Of a stretch of 64,000 bases of DNA, positions 43,771 to 55,990 are shown piece by piece. The notes beneath the pieces were generated by a model, which saw nothing but the letters and a program-made list of their open reading frames with translations, searched no databases and was not told the DNA's origin. How positions within the stretch are numbered: the first letter of the stretch is position 1; every line of letters starts with the position of its first letter. The position numbers were made by a program, and so were the translations under genes. Source of the DNA: Trochalopteron elliotii (lineage: Eukaryota; Chordata; Aves; Passeriformes; Leiothrichidae); the NCBI GenBank assembly GCA_024734555.1, contig JANPWX010000342.1, forward strand, positions 1 through 64,000, in the 5' to 3' direction.

Positions 43771-46700
43771 TGTTGCTTTCACTTGTAACCACCAAAGCTC
43801 AAATATTCTTCCTCTCTTGCCTTTTGGCTGCTCTGTGGCTGTTAACCAGAGAGGGAGGATGCTGACAATGAGCCACAGAAGGTAAATCCTTACATTTTCC
43901 CAATGTAAACCTCATCCCCCTCATGTGGAATCCAGTTTCCTTCCCGTTGAGAGGAGGCTGAAGCTGTCACTGTCGGGACAGTAAAAACTGCAATTAAAAT
44001 ACCCACCTTGTGACTGAAAAAACATCATTCCTCGAGATCAGCTCTGCCAAGAAACCAGCTCAGCCCCTCAGGGGAGCTTGAAAACAACTGAAATACATCA
44101 GTGCTGAGCTCAGCTTCCCCAATTTACATCCCGGTTTGTGCTGAAAGCACCATCATTAAACCGGGCAGGGCACAGATTTTATCCACAGCCAGGGGAGCTC
44201 TGGGGCAGCTCCCAAATACTGGGAGACACCAGGAGCATCCCGGGTTTTGTGCATCTGGAGAAAGTCCTGGGGCTTCTTCAGCTGGTGGAGTCCCCCAGGA
44301 AAGCACAAGGAGTAAAACTGGCAGCAGAGATGGATCTGGAGCAGTTTGGGAAGCCAGCAGGAAAATCAAATCAGAATTTGCCAAAGGTTGCGGGCAGGAA
44401 AGGTCTGAAGGTTTTTGAAATACCCAGAGTGACTCTGGAGGTGCAAAGGCTCCCTTTTGTGCATGAAAAGTGCCTTTGTCATGACAATTCTATTCTGTTT
44501 CTATTTGAGTGTGAGAGACCGCAATGAACCCTTCCTCCAAGAATGTGCAGGGTTGGGAGAGTTAAATCTAACAGAGTATTGAAGAAATCTGAAATTCTGC
44601 ACTAAGGAATTCAAGGCTGTAGGATTCCAGATTAATCAGTGAATTCCTGACAACAAATTTCCATCATTTGAACTGTGATAATCCTATTTTTTTTTAGTCT
44701 CAGGTTCAGAGCCTTCACCAGTCCATCTCAACACATGTTAATTCTGTGGCAGAAGCCAACAACCAGGGAGAAAAAGACAGGTTATCTCTCTCTGTTCATC
44801 ATCTTTTTCTTCTTTTTCATTCCAGAGGCCTGGCCACTTTTGTCAGAATTCTCAAGGAGCTGAACCTGCAGAACCATGTCAAAAAAAGTCCTCTTATCTT
44901 TTTGGCTGCAGGAATGATGCTTTTAAATTTTAAGGCCTGGGCCATTTTCTGTGGGGAAGAGTCATCCTGAATGAATAAGAAAATGATAATTGGACTTTTT
45001 TTTTTTTTTTTTGAGGAAGGGGGGATGTGTGGTGTGAATTCTGTAGAAGATAGTAATTATGATTTTGGTTAGAGTGAGCTATGAAACTGTGTAGGCTTCA
45101 AAGCACCCAAACCCATCAAATTCCCTTTTGAGCCAGACTGCCACAAATTCACAGAGGAGATGATTTGATCTCTTTTCTAACGTACATGAGTTATAAAAAA
45201 ATTAAGATAATCGTATTCTACTTCCTGGATTTGAAAACAGAAATAACTGGAAGAGTGTTCTGATATTTCAGGCACTTGAAACCCAGGAATTGAATGTAAG
45301 ACATTGATTTTCTCTTCCAGTAATTGTTCCTAAAGAAAACGAACTCATTCCACAAAAGAGAAAAGGAATGGATGAATGTCTGCACATCAACCAAACTCTT
45401 GTTGAAATATGTGATGGTTTATATTGATAAATAGATGGGCAGAGAAAGTCGGGAAGCTCGAAGCCAGAATCAGTAATTTACTTATGAAATAATGATTAGA
45501 TTTCCCAAAAGCACTCCCATAAAAGGATTTCACTGCACTGGGATGGAAGTGTGTCGAGCTGGGAGCCTGGCTTACCTGCAGCCAGTTAAAAAAAGCAGGA
45601 TCAAACCTTCCAGGTGTTTATTCAGCACGTTTTTTTAATTCCATTTTTTTTTACATCTGTTCTGCAACCTTTCAGGCTGTTCTGGGAGTTGAGGCAACAA
45701 TTTCAAATGGCTGGAGTGGAAAACATCATCTCTGATTCCGTGCTGGAAAATTGAACCAGCGGGTGAGCACAGGTAGGCAACTGCTTTATGGGCAGAGCAA
45801 ATGGTTCTGTGATTGCTGAGGTAAAAGTGCTTCTGGAAACCAGAAATATATAACAAAATATATAAGAAACCCAATCACGAGCCTTAGCAACTCCAGGCTC
45901 ACAGTGCCTTTATACTGGAGAGAAGTAATTTTTAGGTGTGCTGGAAGATTTGCTGAGGTTCAATTTCCAGTTTTTATTTAGTCCTTTCATTCAGTCTATT
46001 GTGTTTAAAAAAAAAAAAAGAAAAAAAAAAATGAATTCCCTCTGGCGTGAACTGAGTGGTTTCTCCTTTTGGTTCTGTTTGTAAATAATTTCATTAAACA
46101 CCCCAAATATTTAGAGCCTGAAAGGACACTTATTTCTGAGTGTGCAGCTGGGTGGGATCCAGGGCAAGTTAAGATGATGCTTTTGAGAGATCTCCCTGAA
46201 TGAGGTTATTTTCCTGGCAGAGCCACAGCGAGGGCTGGAATTCAATGCCATTTCTGCAGGTTTTCTGATGGAACATTTCACACCTATTGCTGGGAAAAAG
46301 AAAGAATTATTCAGCTTATGCTTACTGGAGCTGATATATATCCTAAAATCAATTTAAGCACGTCTCCTGATTGAGGAACTAGAGAGGCTTTACATGCATC
46401 TCGATGTTTTATTACTGCTTCAATTTGCAAGGTTAATTTGAAAAACATGCCCTCAGCCTAATAATTGAGACTCTTTTTTTTATTTACGAGGGTTCTTCAG
46501 TGATTTGTTTATTAATCCAATTGCAAACAGATGGTGGTGAGTTGGTTTGTTTGTTTGGTTGGGTTTTTTTTCCTTTTTTTTTTTTTCCTGGCTGTGTTTC
46601 TCTCCCATCTGACCTCACTGAGAGGTTTTCCAGCAGCTGAATGGGGAAAATTTGGGTTTAGGCTTGAGGTTCCAGACAAATCCTTGGAAAGAATGTGCTT

Positions 46701-47885
46701 CATATGCAAAGATGGCACAGGGAGGTAAAGATTAACAAAAACAACACCTGAGATTTCCTTGCAGACACAGAATGGTTCACTCTGTTCCACAGCTGGGGAA
46801 AGGCTTTGTCAGAGTGAAGCTGAAAAACTAAAAAAGTGACCAAAAACATTTCATTTTCTTGCCACATTTTTCTGGTGGCAGCAGATGCATCTCCCTTGTC
46901 CCCTCCAAATCTTTTGCTAATTGAACAAACTCTGATCTTAAAATATTTAAGAGGAATTTATGCTGCATTAGGTGAAGCTCCTGTAATAATTTTATTTGCT
47001 GGTTTTTTTTTTTTTGGCATTACATGAAGACAGATTGGATCAGAGAAGTCCAATCAATCTGGTACCTGAGCAATTTTACTTTATAAATGCAAAGTGCAGA
47101 ATTGCTGAAATTCATCAATTTTTTTTTTCCTTCATTAATACTAGAGGAAAAAAAACCCAGTTGTCTTTGAAAAAGTTCAATAATATTTTATGTAATGAAG
47201 AATGCTCATGCCTCATTTATTTCTGGAAAATTCCTTCCCTTTTAAGCAGCTGGTACTTTTTAATTTTTTTTTAAGAACCAGGCCTTTCCAACATTCATTC
47301 TTGTGCTATTATTATTATTAATAATAATATTAATATTTTAATAACCAGGCCTTTCCATCATTCCTCCAAGCTGGTTTTTGCAAGGACACAGAGGTGACGG
47401 CCAGGGCTGGTGAAGGCTGGTTTTGAGAAAGGTTTTTCTGGATATTTTTGCAGGAAACCCCTCTGAGCTGAGGATTTGGGTTGGTGTTGAGAGTTCCTGC
47501 TCTGAGATGCAGCAGCTTTGTTTGATTTTTCTATTTATTTTTTTTAATGTTGCAGTGGCTGTGGGATGTTTTACCTCCCCATAAATTTAAATTACAGCTT
47601 TCCCCAAGCACCTACAGGAGATTTCCAAGAAGAAAACTGCCGTGACCTCGGTGGGTTTGCATTTCACCAGCTATTAGGGCTGGTTTATGATTTAATCCAT
47701 TTTCAACTCTTCCTGTAAGTACTTATATTTTCCACTTAATTGTATCCATTTGATCCTCAGCAGTCCTTCAGGAGACAAAGTTATTGGACCATTATCCAGT
47801 CATGAGGCATTGATTTGTGCTATATAAAGAATGTATGGATCTTGCTCTTTCAAAATGGGAACACCTCTTTGTACTTGATGTTGTA
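43771..47885. other. Single-copy DNA, no gene recognised
   Basis: No recognisable gene or repeat family. The longest frame (44138-44527, plus, 129 codons) matches nothing I know. Runs of T at about 44999-45012 and A at 46008-46031. At 47276-47357 the 15-mer aaccaggcctttcca is directly repeated around a perfect 20-bp ATT/AAT palindrome (47310-47329). Confidence 0.55.
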
Positions 47886-48410
47886 AATGGGAGAAGACTT
47901 TTCCCTCTGTGAACTTCCAGCTGAAACCTCTCCAGACTACAATTTTAATTATTTATTTTTAACAATATGCTGTTTAGAATACCCTTAGAAATGGGATCTG
48001 TTTTCCTTGCAACTTTTGAATGATGATATTTGTAGTCTAGTGAAGTGACGCGTTAATGGGAGAAGACTTTTCCCTCTGTGAACTTCTGGCTGAAATTTCT
48101 CCGGGTCACAATTTTAATTTTTTTTCCATTTTTTTTTTTTTTAAACAGTATTCTGCTTAGAATACCCTTAGAGATGGGATCTGTTTTCCTTGCAACCTTT
48201 GAATGATGATATTTATAGTCCAATGAAGTGATGTGATAATGGGAGAAGACTTTCCCTCTGTGAACTTCTGGCTGAAATCTCTCCAGATCACAATTTTAAT
48301 TTTTTTTTAATTTTTAACAATATGCTACTTGGAATACCCTTAGAAATGGGATCTGTTTTCCTTGCAACCTTTGTATGATAATATTTTTAGTCTAATGAAG
48401 TGATGTAGCT
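47886..48410. repeat. Three-copy tandem repeat, unit about 169-183 bp
   Basis: Copies at 47886-48054, 48055-48237 and 48238-48410. Each starts aatgggagaagac and contains ttccctctgtgaactt, ctgaaa-ctc, acaattttaatt, agaataccctta, gatgggatctgttttccttg and gaagtgatg. Copies 2 and 3 share cttttgaatgatgatattt with copy 1 and differ from it by T-run length and about 10% point changes. It is not a repeat family I recognise. Confidence 0.95.
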
Positions 48411-48680
48411 AAAACAAGAGGAGAAGGGCTATTTATGGGATGGAATTGGATTTTGTTCAAGGAAACATTGTGTGTCAAGGAGGAGCTGCCAGTGGATGTG
48501 ACCAAGGGGATTAGCAAAAACTGGGCAGGCATTTCCAAAGGTTGGTGTCTGTGGTGTCCCCTCAGCACTATCAGCTTCAGAAGGGTGGAATCCTGGTGTC
48601 CCCCTGCTCCAGTAATTCAAAGATAAATCCATGGCTGGGATGCACTGACTGCACACAAAACCTTCCCCAGGGCACTCCAT

Positions 48681-48996
48681 TGTCTCTGTAGGACACGAAA
48701 GACTCCAAATAATTCAGAATAATTTCAAAAGTATAGAAAAAAGGCTTTATTTTCTAAATTCTTGATACCTTTTATGAGGTGCTCCCATACAGACTTAACA
48801 TGGTTGGTGAATAGGAACGACACCTCTCTAATGCCATTGGTTAAACCAGAGAAACAGCAAAACACCACCTGGAGAAAGTTTGTTCTGAGAAAGGAGAGAT
48901 TTTTCCCAAGATTGCTTTGAGAAGAAACGTCCTTGAGAAACTTTTCCTTGGGAAAATGTTAGCAGCTGCCAGCAGGCTAAAACCTCTCAGGCCCAC
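48681..48996 (-). mobile_element. Solo ERV LTR, family B copy 2
   Basis: A 316-bp relative of 27028-27355 in the same (minus) orientation. Ends are TG...CA; flanks ctccat (48675-48680) and ctccac (48997-49002) form a 6-bp target duplication with one change. On the minus strand a CTCATAAAAGG promoter-like box is followed by an intact AATAAA (complement of tttatt at about 48747). The shared core includes aacatggttggtgaatagga and caccacctggagaaag. Confidence 0.88.
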
Positions 48997-49189
48997 ACTC
49001 CACTCTTGGGTGCAGTGACAACTAAAAGGTGCTTCTCAACTGCTTTTAGAACAAATGTAGAATATTATTTCTATGAGGTGGTGCTCAGGGATTCCATGTG
49101 AGGTTGTGGCAGGGCTCTCATGCTTTAAGCTCATCAGCTGATGGCATGACTAGGCTGAAAATTTGTCTGATAGGTTCACTTAAGTCAGA
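48997..49189. other. Single-copy spacer
   Basis: Nothing recognised between the LTR and the next CR1 piece. Confidence 0.5.
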
Positions 49190-49432
49190 AACTGGTGCTG
49201 GAATTCCCAGGGAATTCCTTCCCAATATCCCATCCATCCCTGCCCTCTGGCAGTGGGAAGCCATTCCCTGTGTCCTGTCCCTCCATCCCTTGTCCCCAGT
49301 CCCTCTCCAGTTCTCCTGGAGCCTCTTTAGGCTCTGGAAGGGGCTCTGAGGTTCCCCTGGAGCCTTCTCCTCTCCAGGTGAGCACCCCCAGCTCTCCCAG
49401 CCTGGGAGCAGCTCCTCTGGACTCTCTTCCTG
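49190..49432 (-). mobile_element. CR1 LINE fragment, antisense
   Basis: attccttcccaatatcccat, ccctgccctctggcag, ccctctccagttctcctgga, gcctctttaggctctggaag and ctcccagcctgggagcagct are complements of the CR1 region some 200-450 bp before its 3' end. The final 3' tail is missing. Confidence 0.88.
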
Positions 49433-50078
49433 AAAGTTACATCTCCTAAAATCCCAGTTTAGATGAATGGGGTGGAAGAAGCAATCCCTGTCCCGTGGTG
49501 CTGATGGTGGCAGAATGGGAATCCACAGGAGAATTCCCTCCTGGATGGCCAGATTTACAGGCTCAGGCTCGCCCTAACAAAGCAAAACGAGGAGCAGTAA
49601 AAACACAGAGCTGTGTCAGGCTGAAAGGGCATCTCTGTCCTGCTGCCTGTGGGAAGGGATTTCTGTGAAGGGCAGGAAGCAGCACTTGAAGGAAAGGGCT
49701 CCCTGGGCCTCCTGAGTTTGATGGGAGTGCTCATCCCGAGCTTGGGACTAATAAAAGCTCACCACAAACCTTCTGATTGTCTTTGCAGGCTCTGAAGTGT
49801 CCCCACCCTTCCCAGCCATTTATTCCTCTGCCTCTATCTGTGTTAATATCCAGCAAATCCATTTGCTGCTCCCTTGTGACTGCTCTGCCCGTGGCACACG
49901 AGGCAGGAGCTTTGTTTAAGGCATTAGGAGTGATGTTATTGGGAATATTTCTGCTGCTGAGGTGGCACTGAGAGGCCACAGGCAGTGCCTGAGATAATCC
50001 TGCCTTGGCACTGGACATGGGCACAATTTCCAGTAAATGCACCCTGCAAGGCTGGGGACATTCATGTGGGGATGGTGG
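49433..50078. other. Single-copy DNA
   Basis: No gene or repeat recognised. Confidence 0.5.
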
Positions 50079-50531
50079 GGATGCCTTGGGAAGGCTGAGC
50101 TGGAACAGAAACTGGGCAGAGCTGGAGAATAAAGCAGATATTTATTGAAAGGCCTTTAAGGTACACCTTGGGCAGGACAAGAGCCTGGCCAGGGCTACAC
50201 CCAAGGTGGTCCCAAAATGGTCACAAAATGGCCAACCGGTCACGAGGTCTCACACTTTTATAAGTTTTGGTCCATTTGCATTTTGGGGTTTAATTGTCCA
50301 ATTACAGCTTCAGGTTATGAAGTCCCATCCTTTTTTTCTCTCTTCAGCCACCCTTGTTTGTGTTTTTGGGCCTGAAAACTTGTAACCTTTGCCCTTGGTG
50401 TCCAGCAGGAAAAGGATTTGTTTTGTGTCCCTGCTGTGTGCAGAGCTGAGTGACACTGACTGTGAGCTCAGAACTGCACCCCTGGGCAGCACAGAGTCTG
50501 AAATACAGGAAAGATCAAACCTAAGGCATCA
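50079..50531 (-). mobile_element. Solo ERV LTR, family A copy 3
   Basis: A 453-bp relative of 2866-3437 and 10652-11062, all on the minus strand. TATAAAAG lies at plus-strand 50255-50262, and an intact AATAAA is the complement of tttatt at 50141-50146, about 110 bp downstream in the element's own direction. Only two 11-bp units separate them. Flanks gtgg (50075-50078 and 50532-50535) give a 4-bp target duplication. This copy best shows the family's structure. Confidence 0.85.
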
Positions 50532-50668
50532 GTGGAATCCCTGGAACTGTTCAAAGAGTGAGTGGATGTGGCACTCTGTGATGTGGTTTAGTAGCAGGGC
50601 AGTATTCAGTCAAAGGTTGGAACTGATGATCCTGGAGATATTTTCCAGCTTTAATGATTCCAGGAGTC
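50532..50668 (+). mobile_element. CR1 LINE 3' end fragment
   Basis: atccctggaactgttcaaag, gtggatgtggcactctgtga, a gtcaaaggttggaactgatg part, then cttggag-like cctggagatattttccagc and aatgattcc match the end of CR1. It begins directly at the edge of the family-A LTR; no CR1 sequence is seen on the other side of that LTR. Confidence 0.75.
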
Positions 50669-51375
50669 TTTGGCTGTGTTGTCCACAGGGACATCACCCC
50701 CCGCACATGTTCTAGATAAGGATGGAGTTACAAAAAGAAGATTAAACAGTCCCTGCTATGACCTTGGCTCAATTTGTGCAAGTGATTATTTGTACAGCTC
50801 CATCCTTCTCATCCTTCAGTTCAGCCCTTGCCCTATCCCAGGAGGGTCTGTAATTCCTCCCCTCTGTGTGCCACTGCCACCACTTGCTCATTTTCAGAAC
50901 TAACCTGTTGTCACTCCTGCTTTTTGTCTATTTTTAGAAGAGGAAATTGAGTTTAGATGTTCTGGGGGTATGTGAGATGGGTAATGGCTGCATTTGTCCT
51001 GTTGTGCTTCAAAAGCATCACAGGAATTTAAAAATATTACCAATATTCCCAGGCATGCACATTACTCCAAATACATCCTGATAAATTATTAATGCTTAAT
51101 GTATTTATTATGCCTATGTACAGGCACACCAGTAAGATGAATCACATTTTTAGTAAAAGCAATATAATTTTATGTTCTTCCCCCTTTGCCCTTATCACTA
51201 ATTTTGAGGAATGTCTGTTGCACAGTTTAGCTGGGATTGGGATTTAACTGGGAACTGAGTCTTGATGTGTTTTGTAGCTCATTTTATTCTATTAAAGGGT
51301 GCTTCTGTTTGGTTCTTCAGTACAAAACACTCATAATAAGAAATGTCACACAGATTTGGTCCCTGAATTCCCCAA
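50669..51375. other. Single-copy DNA
   Basis: No gene or repeat recognised. Confidence 0.5.
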
Positions 51376-51492
51376 ACTCACAGAATCACAGAGTATCCTG
51401 AGTGAGGAGGGAGCACAGGGATCATCCAGTCCAGCCCCTGGCCCTGCCCAGGACACCCCAACAATCCCACCCTGTGCCCAAATGGAGCATTG
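51376..51492 (-). mobile_element. CR1 LINE 3' end, different subfamily, antisense
   Basis: acagaatcacagagtatcct, gatcatccagtccagcccct, ggccctgcccaggacacccc and aacaatcccaccctgtgccc match the antisense end of the CR1 subfamilies whose tail carries GGGTTGT(T)GGGGTGTCC, distinct from most copies in this window. Confidence 0.82.
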
Positions 51493-52467
51493 CCCAAATG
51501 GTTTTTTCTGCCTAAAATCCATAATTTTGACCCACCTGCCTCACCCAGTGACTCTGTACCCTGTAGATCTCCTAAGGCAATGCCCACCAACCCATATCCT
51601 CCTTCCCCAAACTGAATTTTCTGCATTCCAAAATCCTTTCTGTTCCTAAATTTGTGACCAATGTTGCTGCTGCATTTTTCTAGGTTGTTGTTTTTTGCTT
51701 TTTTTTTTTTTAAATCTGGAGTGCTTTAATTTGCTACCAGTGCAAATAATGTCTCTAACTACTGCTAAACTCCAGCTGACAGCACCTTCTGCTAATGTGG
51801 CAAATAATAGGACCACTTTGTTATCAAGCAAATAATTTAAAATACTTAAAGAAGGATTCATTACGATCTGTTATAAAAGCAATGAGAGAAGGAAGACAGC
51901 TTTTCACAAAGCCATAAACCATGGCTGGTGGAGCTCACCTCACAGCACAATCAGCCAGGAGTAAACGATGCCATAAAATCAGCCTTGCCACCCTTAATTG
52001 CTTAATTAACACCGGATTTTAAAGCGGAATTTTAATACAAGGCGCTGCTGAGCACTGCAGAGATTCACCTGAGATAAAATGTAGGCAAGTGAAGTAATTT
52101 TTAATTTGTTTACAGCAGACCTCGTGCCAGCCTTTGCTGCAGCTGTTGTTGCAAGGATCAGCTTTGGCTCCTGCTTCCAGCCACTGCAGGGCAGGACGTG
52201 CCAAAATATTCTGGATTTCTGAGCTGCCACCCTCCCAGGTCATTTGTCTGGAAGAGTGATGGGATCAGCATGGAGCAGCAGGGACATTTTTAGAGGAATA
52301 TTTATTTATTACTCTGTTGGGACCCTGAGCACTGAGAATTTCAGACTTTCTGTGCTGACAGGCACTGACCCCCAAGCAAACACTGCATTGGACCTGAGGC
52401 CGTGGAAAAGGCTCCCAAAATTGAGTGACAGCACTGGGATTGTGGGTGTGGAGTTTGGATAGAAGTG
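51493..52467. other. Single-copy DNA
   Basis: No gene recognised. Open frames of 71-82 codons here resemble nothing known. Confidence 0.5.
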
Positions 52468-52893
52468 TGTGATAGCACAGGGTGGGAAAACTTGGGGTTT
52501 AAGGGTTTAGAGTATAGTAATGTATACATAAAGCAAGATGGAGGATTTAGGGCAGAGGCTGAGTCTTTCTTTTTCACCTTCTACTTCATGGGTCTGGGTG
52601 GGATTTTGTAATTGGATAGAAAAGTCCTCATTGTGGCCCACGGGTGGTTGGTTATTGGGTTAAAAGTAAAAATAATTTAGGTGTCATTTCTTAATTGGAC
52701 AGTTTATCCTTAAAAGGCCTTATAGAGAGAGAGATAGGTCTCCATTTTTAGTTTGTTAGCCAGAAGTGCTGGCTAACTCACAGTTTGTGAGACTGTGACA
52801 TAGATAAGAATTAATAAACATCTGAGTCTGGACAAGAAATACCATCTCGAATATTTAATCCTCCTCTGTCAGAAAAAGAAGATAAAACCAACA
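52468..52893 (+). mobile_element. ERV 5' LTR (family D)
   Basis: About 426 bp from TGTGATAGCAC to CCAACA, immediately before a primer-binding site, which fixes it as a left-hand LTR. AATAAA lies at 52813-52818. The 5' edge is estimated from the first TGTG. The remainder of the provirus is nearly all missing: only a leader of about 65-80 bp follows the PBS. No right-hand LTR is in the window. Confidence 0.85.
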
Positions 52894-52895
52894 AG

Positions 52896-52913
52896 TGGTG
52901 CCCCGTGTGAGGA
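52896..52913 (+). promoter_or_regulatory. Retroviral primer-binding site, tRNA-Met
   Basis: TGGTGCCCCGTGTGAGGA is the exact complement of the last 18 bases (with CCA) of a vertebrate elongator tRNA-Met isodecoder as I remember it. It starts two bases after the LTR's final CA, the normal spacing. It would have primed minus-strand DNA synthesis. Confidence 0.8.
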
Positions 52914-53177
52914 CATTACTCCACAGTGTCACCATGGGATGGCATCCAGTGATCCAGGAACAGAGCCTGTGACAAAACAAATGTAAAAAATGTATCTTCA
53001 AAGACAAAAAACGTATCTTCAAATGTGGCGTGCCATGTTGTGGAGCTTCAATTAATTAAGTAATTAATTAAGTGTTATGAGGCCTTTTCCTGAGAGGAGC
53101 CCTGTGTGGTTGGTGGTGCTCTGGCTGCATTTGTAGAGCTGAGGTGGAACCTCACAAAGTTATTTGCTCCCTAAATC
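52914..53177. other. Short ERV leader remnant, then single-copy DNA
   Basis: About 52914-52980 looks like retroviral leader; no gag-like frame follows. A small direct repeat (acgtatcttcaaa-type, 52986-53022) and an aattaattaag palindromic stretch (53051-53071) come next. Confidence 0.5.
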
Positions 53178-53474
53178 TCCCTGAAAAGAAGTTGCAGCTG
53201 GGTGGGAGTTGGTCTTTTCTCCCCGGTAACAAAGAGGAAACAGCCTCAGGTTGCACCAGAGCAGGTTTGGATTGGAAATGAGGAAAAATTCCTTCACCAA
53301 AAGGGCTGTCAAGAATTGGGACATGCTGCTCAGGGAGGGTTGGAGTCACCATTCCTGGAAGGGTTCAGAAAATGTGTGGATGTAGTGTTTAGGAACATGA
53401 GTTAGTGTGGGACTTGGAGTTATTGGACTTGATGATTTTGGAAATCTTTTCCCACTGGAATAATTTTGTGATCA
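53178..53474 (+). mobile_element. CR1 LINE 3' region
   Basis: gaggaaacagcctcaggttg, caccagagcaggtttggatt, a ccttcaccaaaagggctgtc part, a catgctgctcagggagggtt part, ggagtcaccattcctggaag and a cttgatgattttggaaatct end. It is sense-oriented and better preserved than the 50532 piece. Confidence 0.9.
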
Positions 53475-54055
53475 TGGCTTGGAAAGGCTGCACAACAAGT
53501 TATACTTTCGTTTTTCTCGTGTCTGGTTTGGTCTGGTTTGGTTTGGTTTGGGTATTATTTTTGGCTTCTTTGGTTGGATTTTTGGATTTTTTTTTGTTGT
53601 TGTTGTTTTGAGACATGGTGAAGCCCAGAGACTGTGACAAGAAGGCTCAGCCTGTATCAAAGCTCTCCCATTTTACAATGTTCCTCCTCAGTGGTTTCAC
53701 GGCCACACGTCAACGTCGTTAACTCTCGGTGCCAGCTCAGGGATAATGGATGGATTTACAGGTGACACTCTCCCAGATGGGAACATTCCTTTGACTGATG
53801 GCTTACTGCTCCTTTGTCACTCAAAATTAGGCAAATAAATTAGCTCCAAGTCCTGTGTGGAGTGAAATGCAGCCAGAATGGGAGGTACATTCCCAAACAG
53901 GGGTGTGGGGGCTTTGCAAAAAATTCAAAGTAACCAATTTAAAGTGCATTTCAGACCATCATTTTCCAATTATCCTGTTTGCTCCAGTACTTTCTTGAGG
54001 CACTTATGAAACAACACTTTACTGAGGGTTAAAAGATGGTTGCAGAAAACAAAAC
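53475..54055. other. Single-copy DNA with a G/T-rich patch
   Basis: GGTTTGG/TTTGG repeats at about 53520-53610. No gene recognised. Confidence 0.5.
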
Positions 54056-54300
54056 GTTTTATTTATTTATTTATTTACTTACTTACTTACTTATTCCTTA
54101 TAATAGTAAAATATTTCTTAAAATAGTAGAGAATTTTTATTTCTTAAAATAGTAAAAGTTTTATTCCTTAGAAATAGTAAAATAATACATAGTAAAAATT
54201 TAATATAAAATAAATAATATAAAATATAAATATAAAATATTTAAATTGTAAATATAAAAATAAATATATTTATTATATTTTTATATAAATATAAAAAACC
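54056..54300. repeat. TTTA/TTAC microsatellite and AT-rich tandem repeats
   Basis: (TTTA)n then (CTTA)n at 54058-54098, followed by three imperfect units of tcctta(g)aa-atagtaaaa type and a long ATAAATATAAA-type tract. Confidence 0.9.
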
Positions 54301-55743
54301 CAAATGAAATCCACTTTTTCATTTCCCAGTTTCTGAGGCAGCTCTGCTCAAAAATAATGGATTTATAGGAGGTAACACCGTGGTGGCACTTTGCTTATTT
54401 ATTTATTGAGCTTTATTATGAAACACAGAAGCTGTAGGATCAGGAATTTGGGAGTCCATGGAGTACAGGCATGTGGGCATCAGGAATTCTCTGAAATCCC
54501 ATTGCAGATGTGGAAATTCCAAAAGAACAACCAGGAGCCCAAGAGGGGCACTGGTTCCAGGACAAGCTCCCCTCGGCCACAAAGGCTTCCTGTGGATACG
54601 TCCCTGAGTCCAAAATAAAAATACTCTGGGAATAAAGTGTTCTTTTGCAACTTCCCAGTGCTCCCCAAAAGTGAAAAATGAGGGAAAAAACAAGGATGTG
54701 AAATCCTACCTTTTCCTTTGACTGTGTGCAGCCTACTTGACACCAAAATTCCTTTTCTTGCACTTAAAAATGCATGTTCTCCTATGCTGCTCTTGGGAGC
54801 ACGTTCCAAAGGGAAATGTTTGGATGGAAGACTTGAAAAATAATTATTTGTTTTCCTGCAAGACACCCTGTGCAATCTAAGCAAATAGAAATAGCTCTTC
54901 TAAAATAGGAGCTATTGTTTCTATCTGTGCTGCTTCATCAACCGAACCACTTCATGATCCTGTTTCTTTATCAAGGAGACATTTAAATGGAGGAAATGAT
55001 TTTTAATACTAGGGCAGAAATTAATTTCATGCATCTGCTGGCAAATGCCTACTATCAAGAACCGAGTAAACAAACATTTGCACATCTGCTCCTGCTCTGT
55101 GACAACAGGATTCAAATTAAAAAGGAAGTTGGGGTTTGCTTTTTAACTTTCTGGAGGCTGTAGTTTGCCATTTAAAACGTTGTGAAGTGCAGCAGAAGAG
55201 CAGAACGTGATTTTGTAGCCAGGGTGAGGTGGAAAAATGTCCCTGGTGGTGATGTTATGAATCTTTAGTATGAGCTACTGTTTTTTAGTTTAGTGTGTTT
55301 TAGTTTGGTGTTTGAGCATGTCCAAGTCCTGCACATGGGGTTAGTGGGAGAAATGTCTCCAAAGATGTTCCTTACCTTTTTTTCTTTTCCTTTTTTTTTT
55401 TTTTTTTTTGGATTTGGGTGGTAAAAATCTGAGGCAGCAAATCGGTGCCATTGAGGCTGCTCTCATTCTTGGAGATGTCCTGCTCTTGGACAAGCTGGAG
55501 CCACAAACCTGGCAAATCCCTGGGGTGGGAAGGCAGAGGAGCTCCTGCTGCTGGAGGTGAGAGCAAGCCCAGAGCAGCAGGTCTGTGCTCTGCCTGATCT
55601 GAAGCCTTGAGGAAGTTTCCAGGCCTTTCCATGTTTATTTTTTTGTGGTATGAAGGTGTTGGGTGAGTAGGGACAGCTAAAAAAGGGTCGGTGCAGGGTG
55701 AAATAATAATCTCATTAGATCACACAGAGCAAATCCATTTGGT
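54301..55743. other. Single-copy DNA
   Basis: No gene recognised; the minus frames at 54403-54884 (up to 134 codons) resemble nothing known. Poly-T at 55391-55409. Confidence 0.5.
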
Positions 55744-55990
55744 CATGGAATTATGGAATGGTTGGGGTTGGAAGGGACCTTAAATCTCATCCTGTCCCTC
55801 CAAGGCCAGGGACACCTTCCACCATCCCAGGCTGCTCCAAACCCTGGCCTGGGACACTTCCAGGGGCAGCCACACCTCCTCTGGGAATCCCATCCCAGTC
55901 CCTCCCCACCCTCCCAGGAAACAATTCCTTCCCAATAACTGATCCCAACCAGCCCCCTGTGAGTTTGAAGCAGTTTTCCCTTTTCCTAGA
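55744..55990 (-). mobile_element. CR1 LINE 3' region, antisense
   Basis: aattatggaatggttggggt, tggaagggaccttaaatctc, ccatcccaggctgctccaaa, cttccaggggcagccacacc and ccctccccaccctcccagga match the complement of the CR1 tail. Confidence 0.92.
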
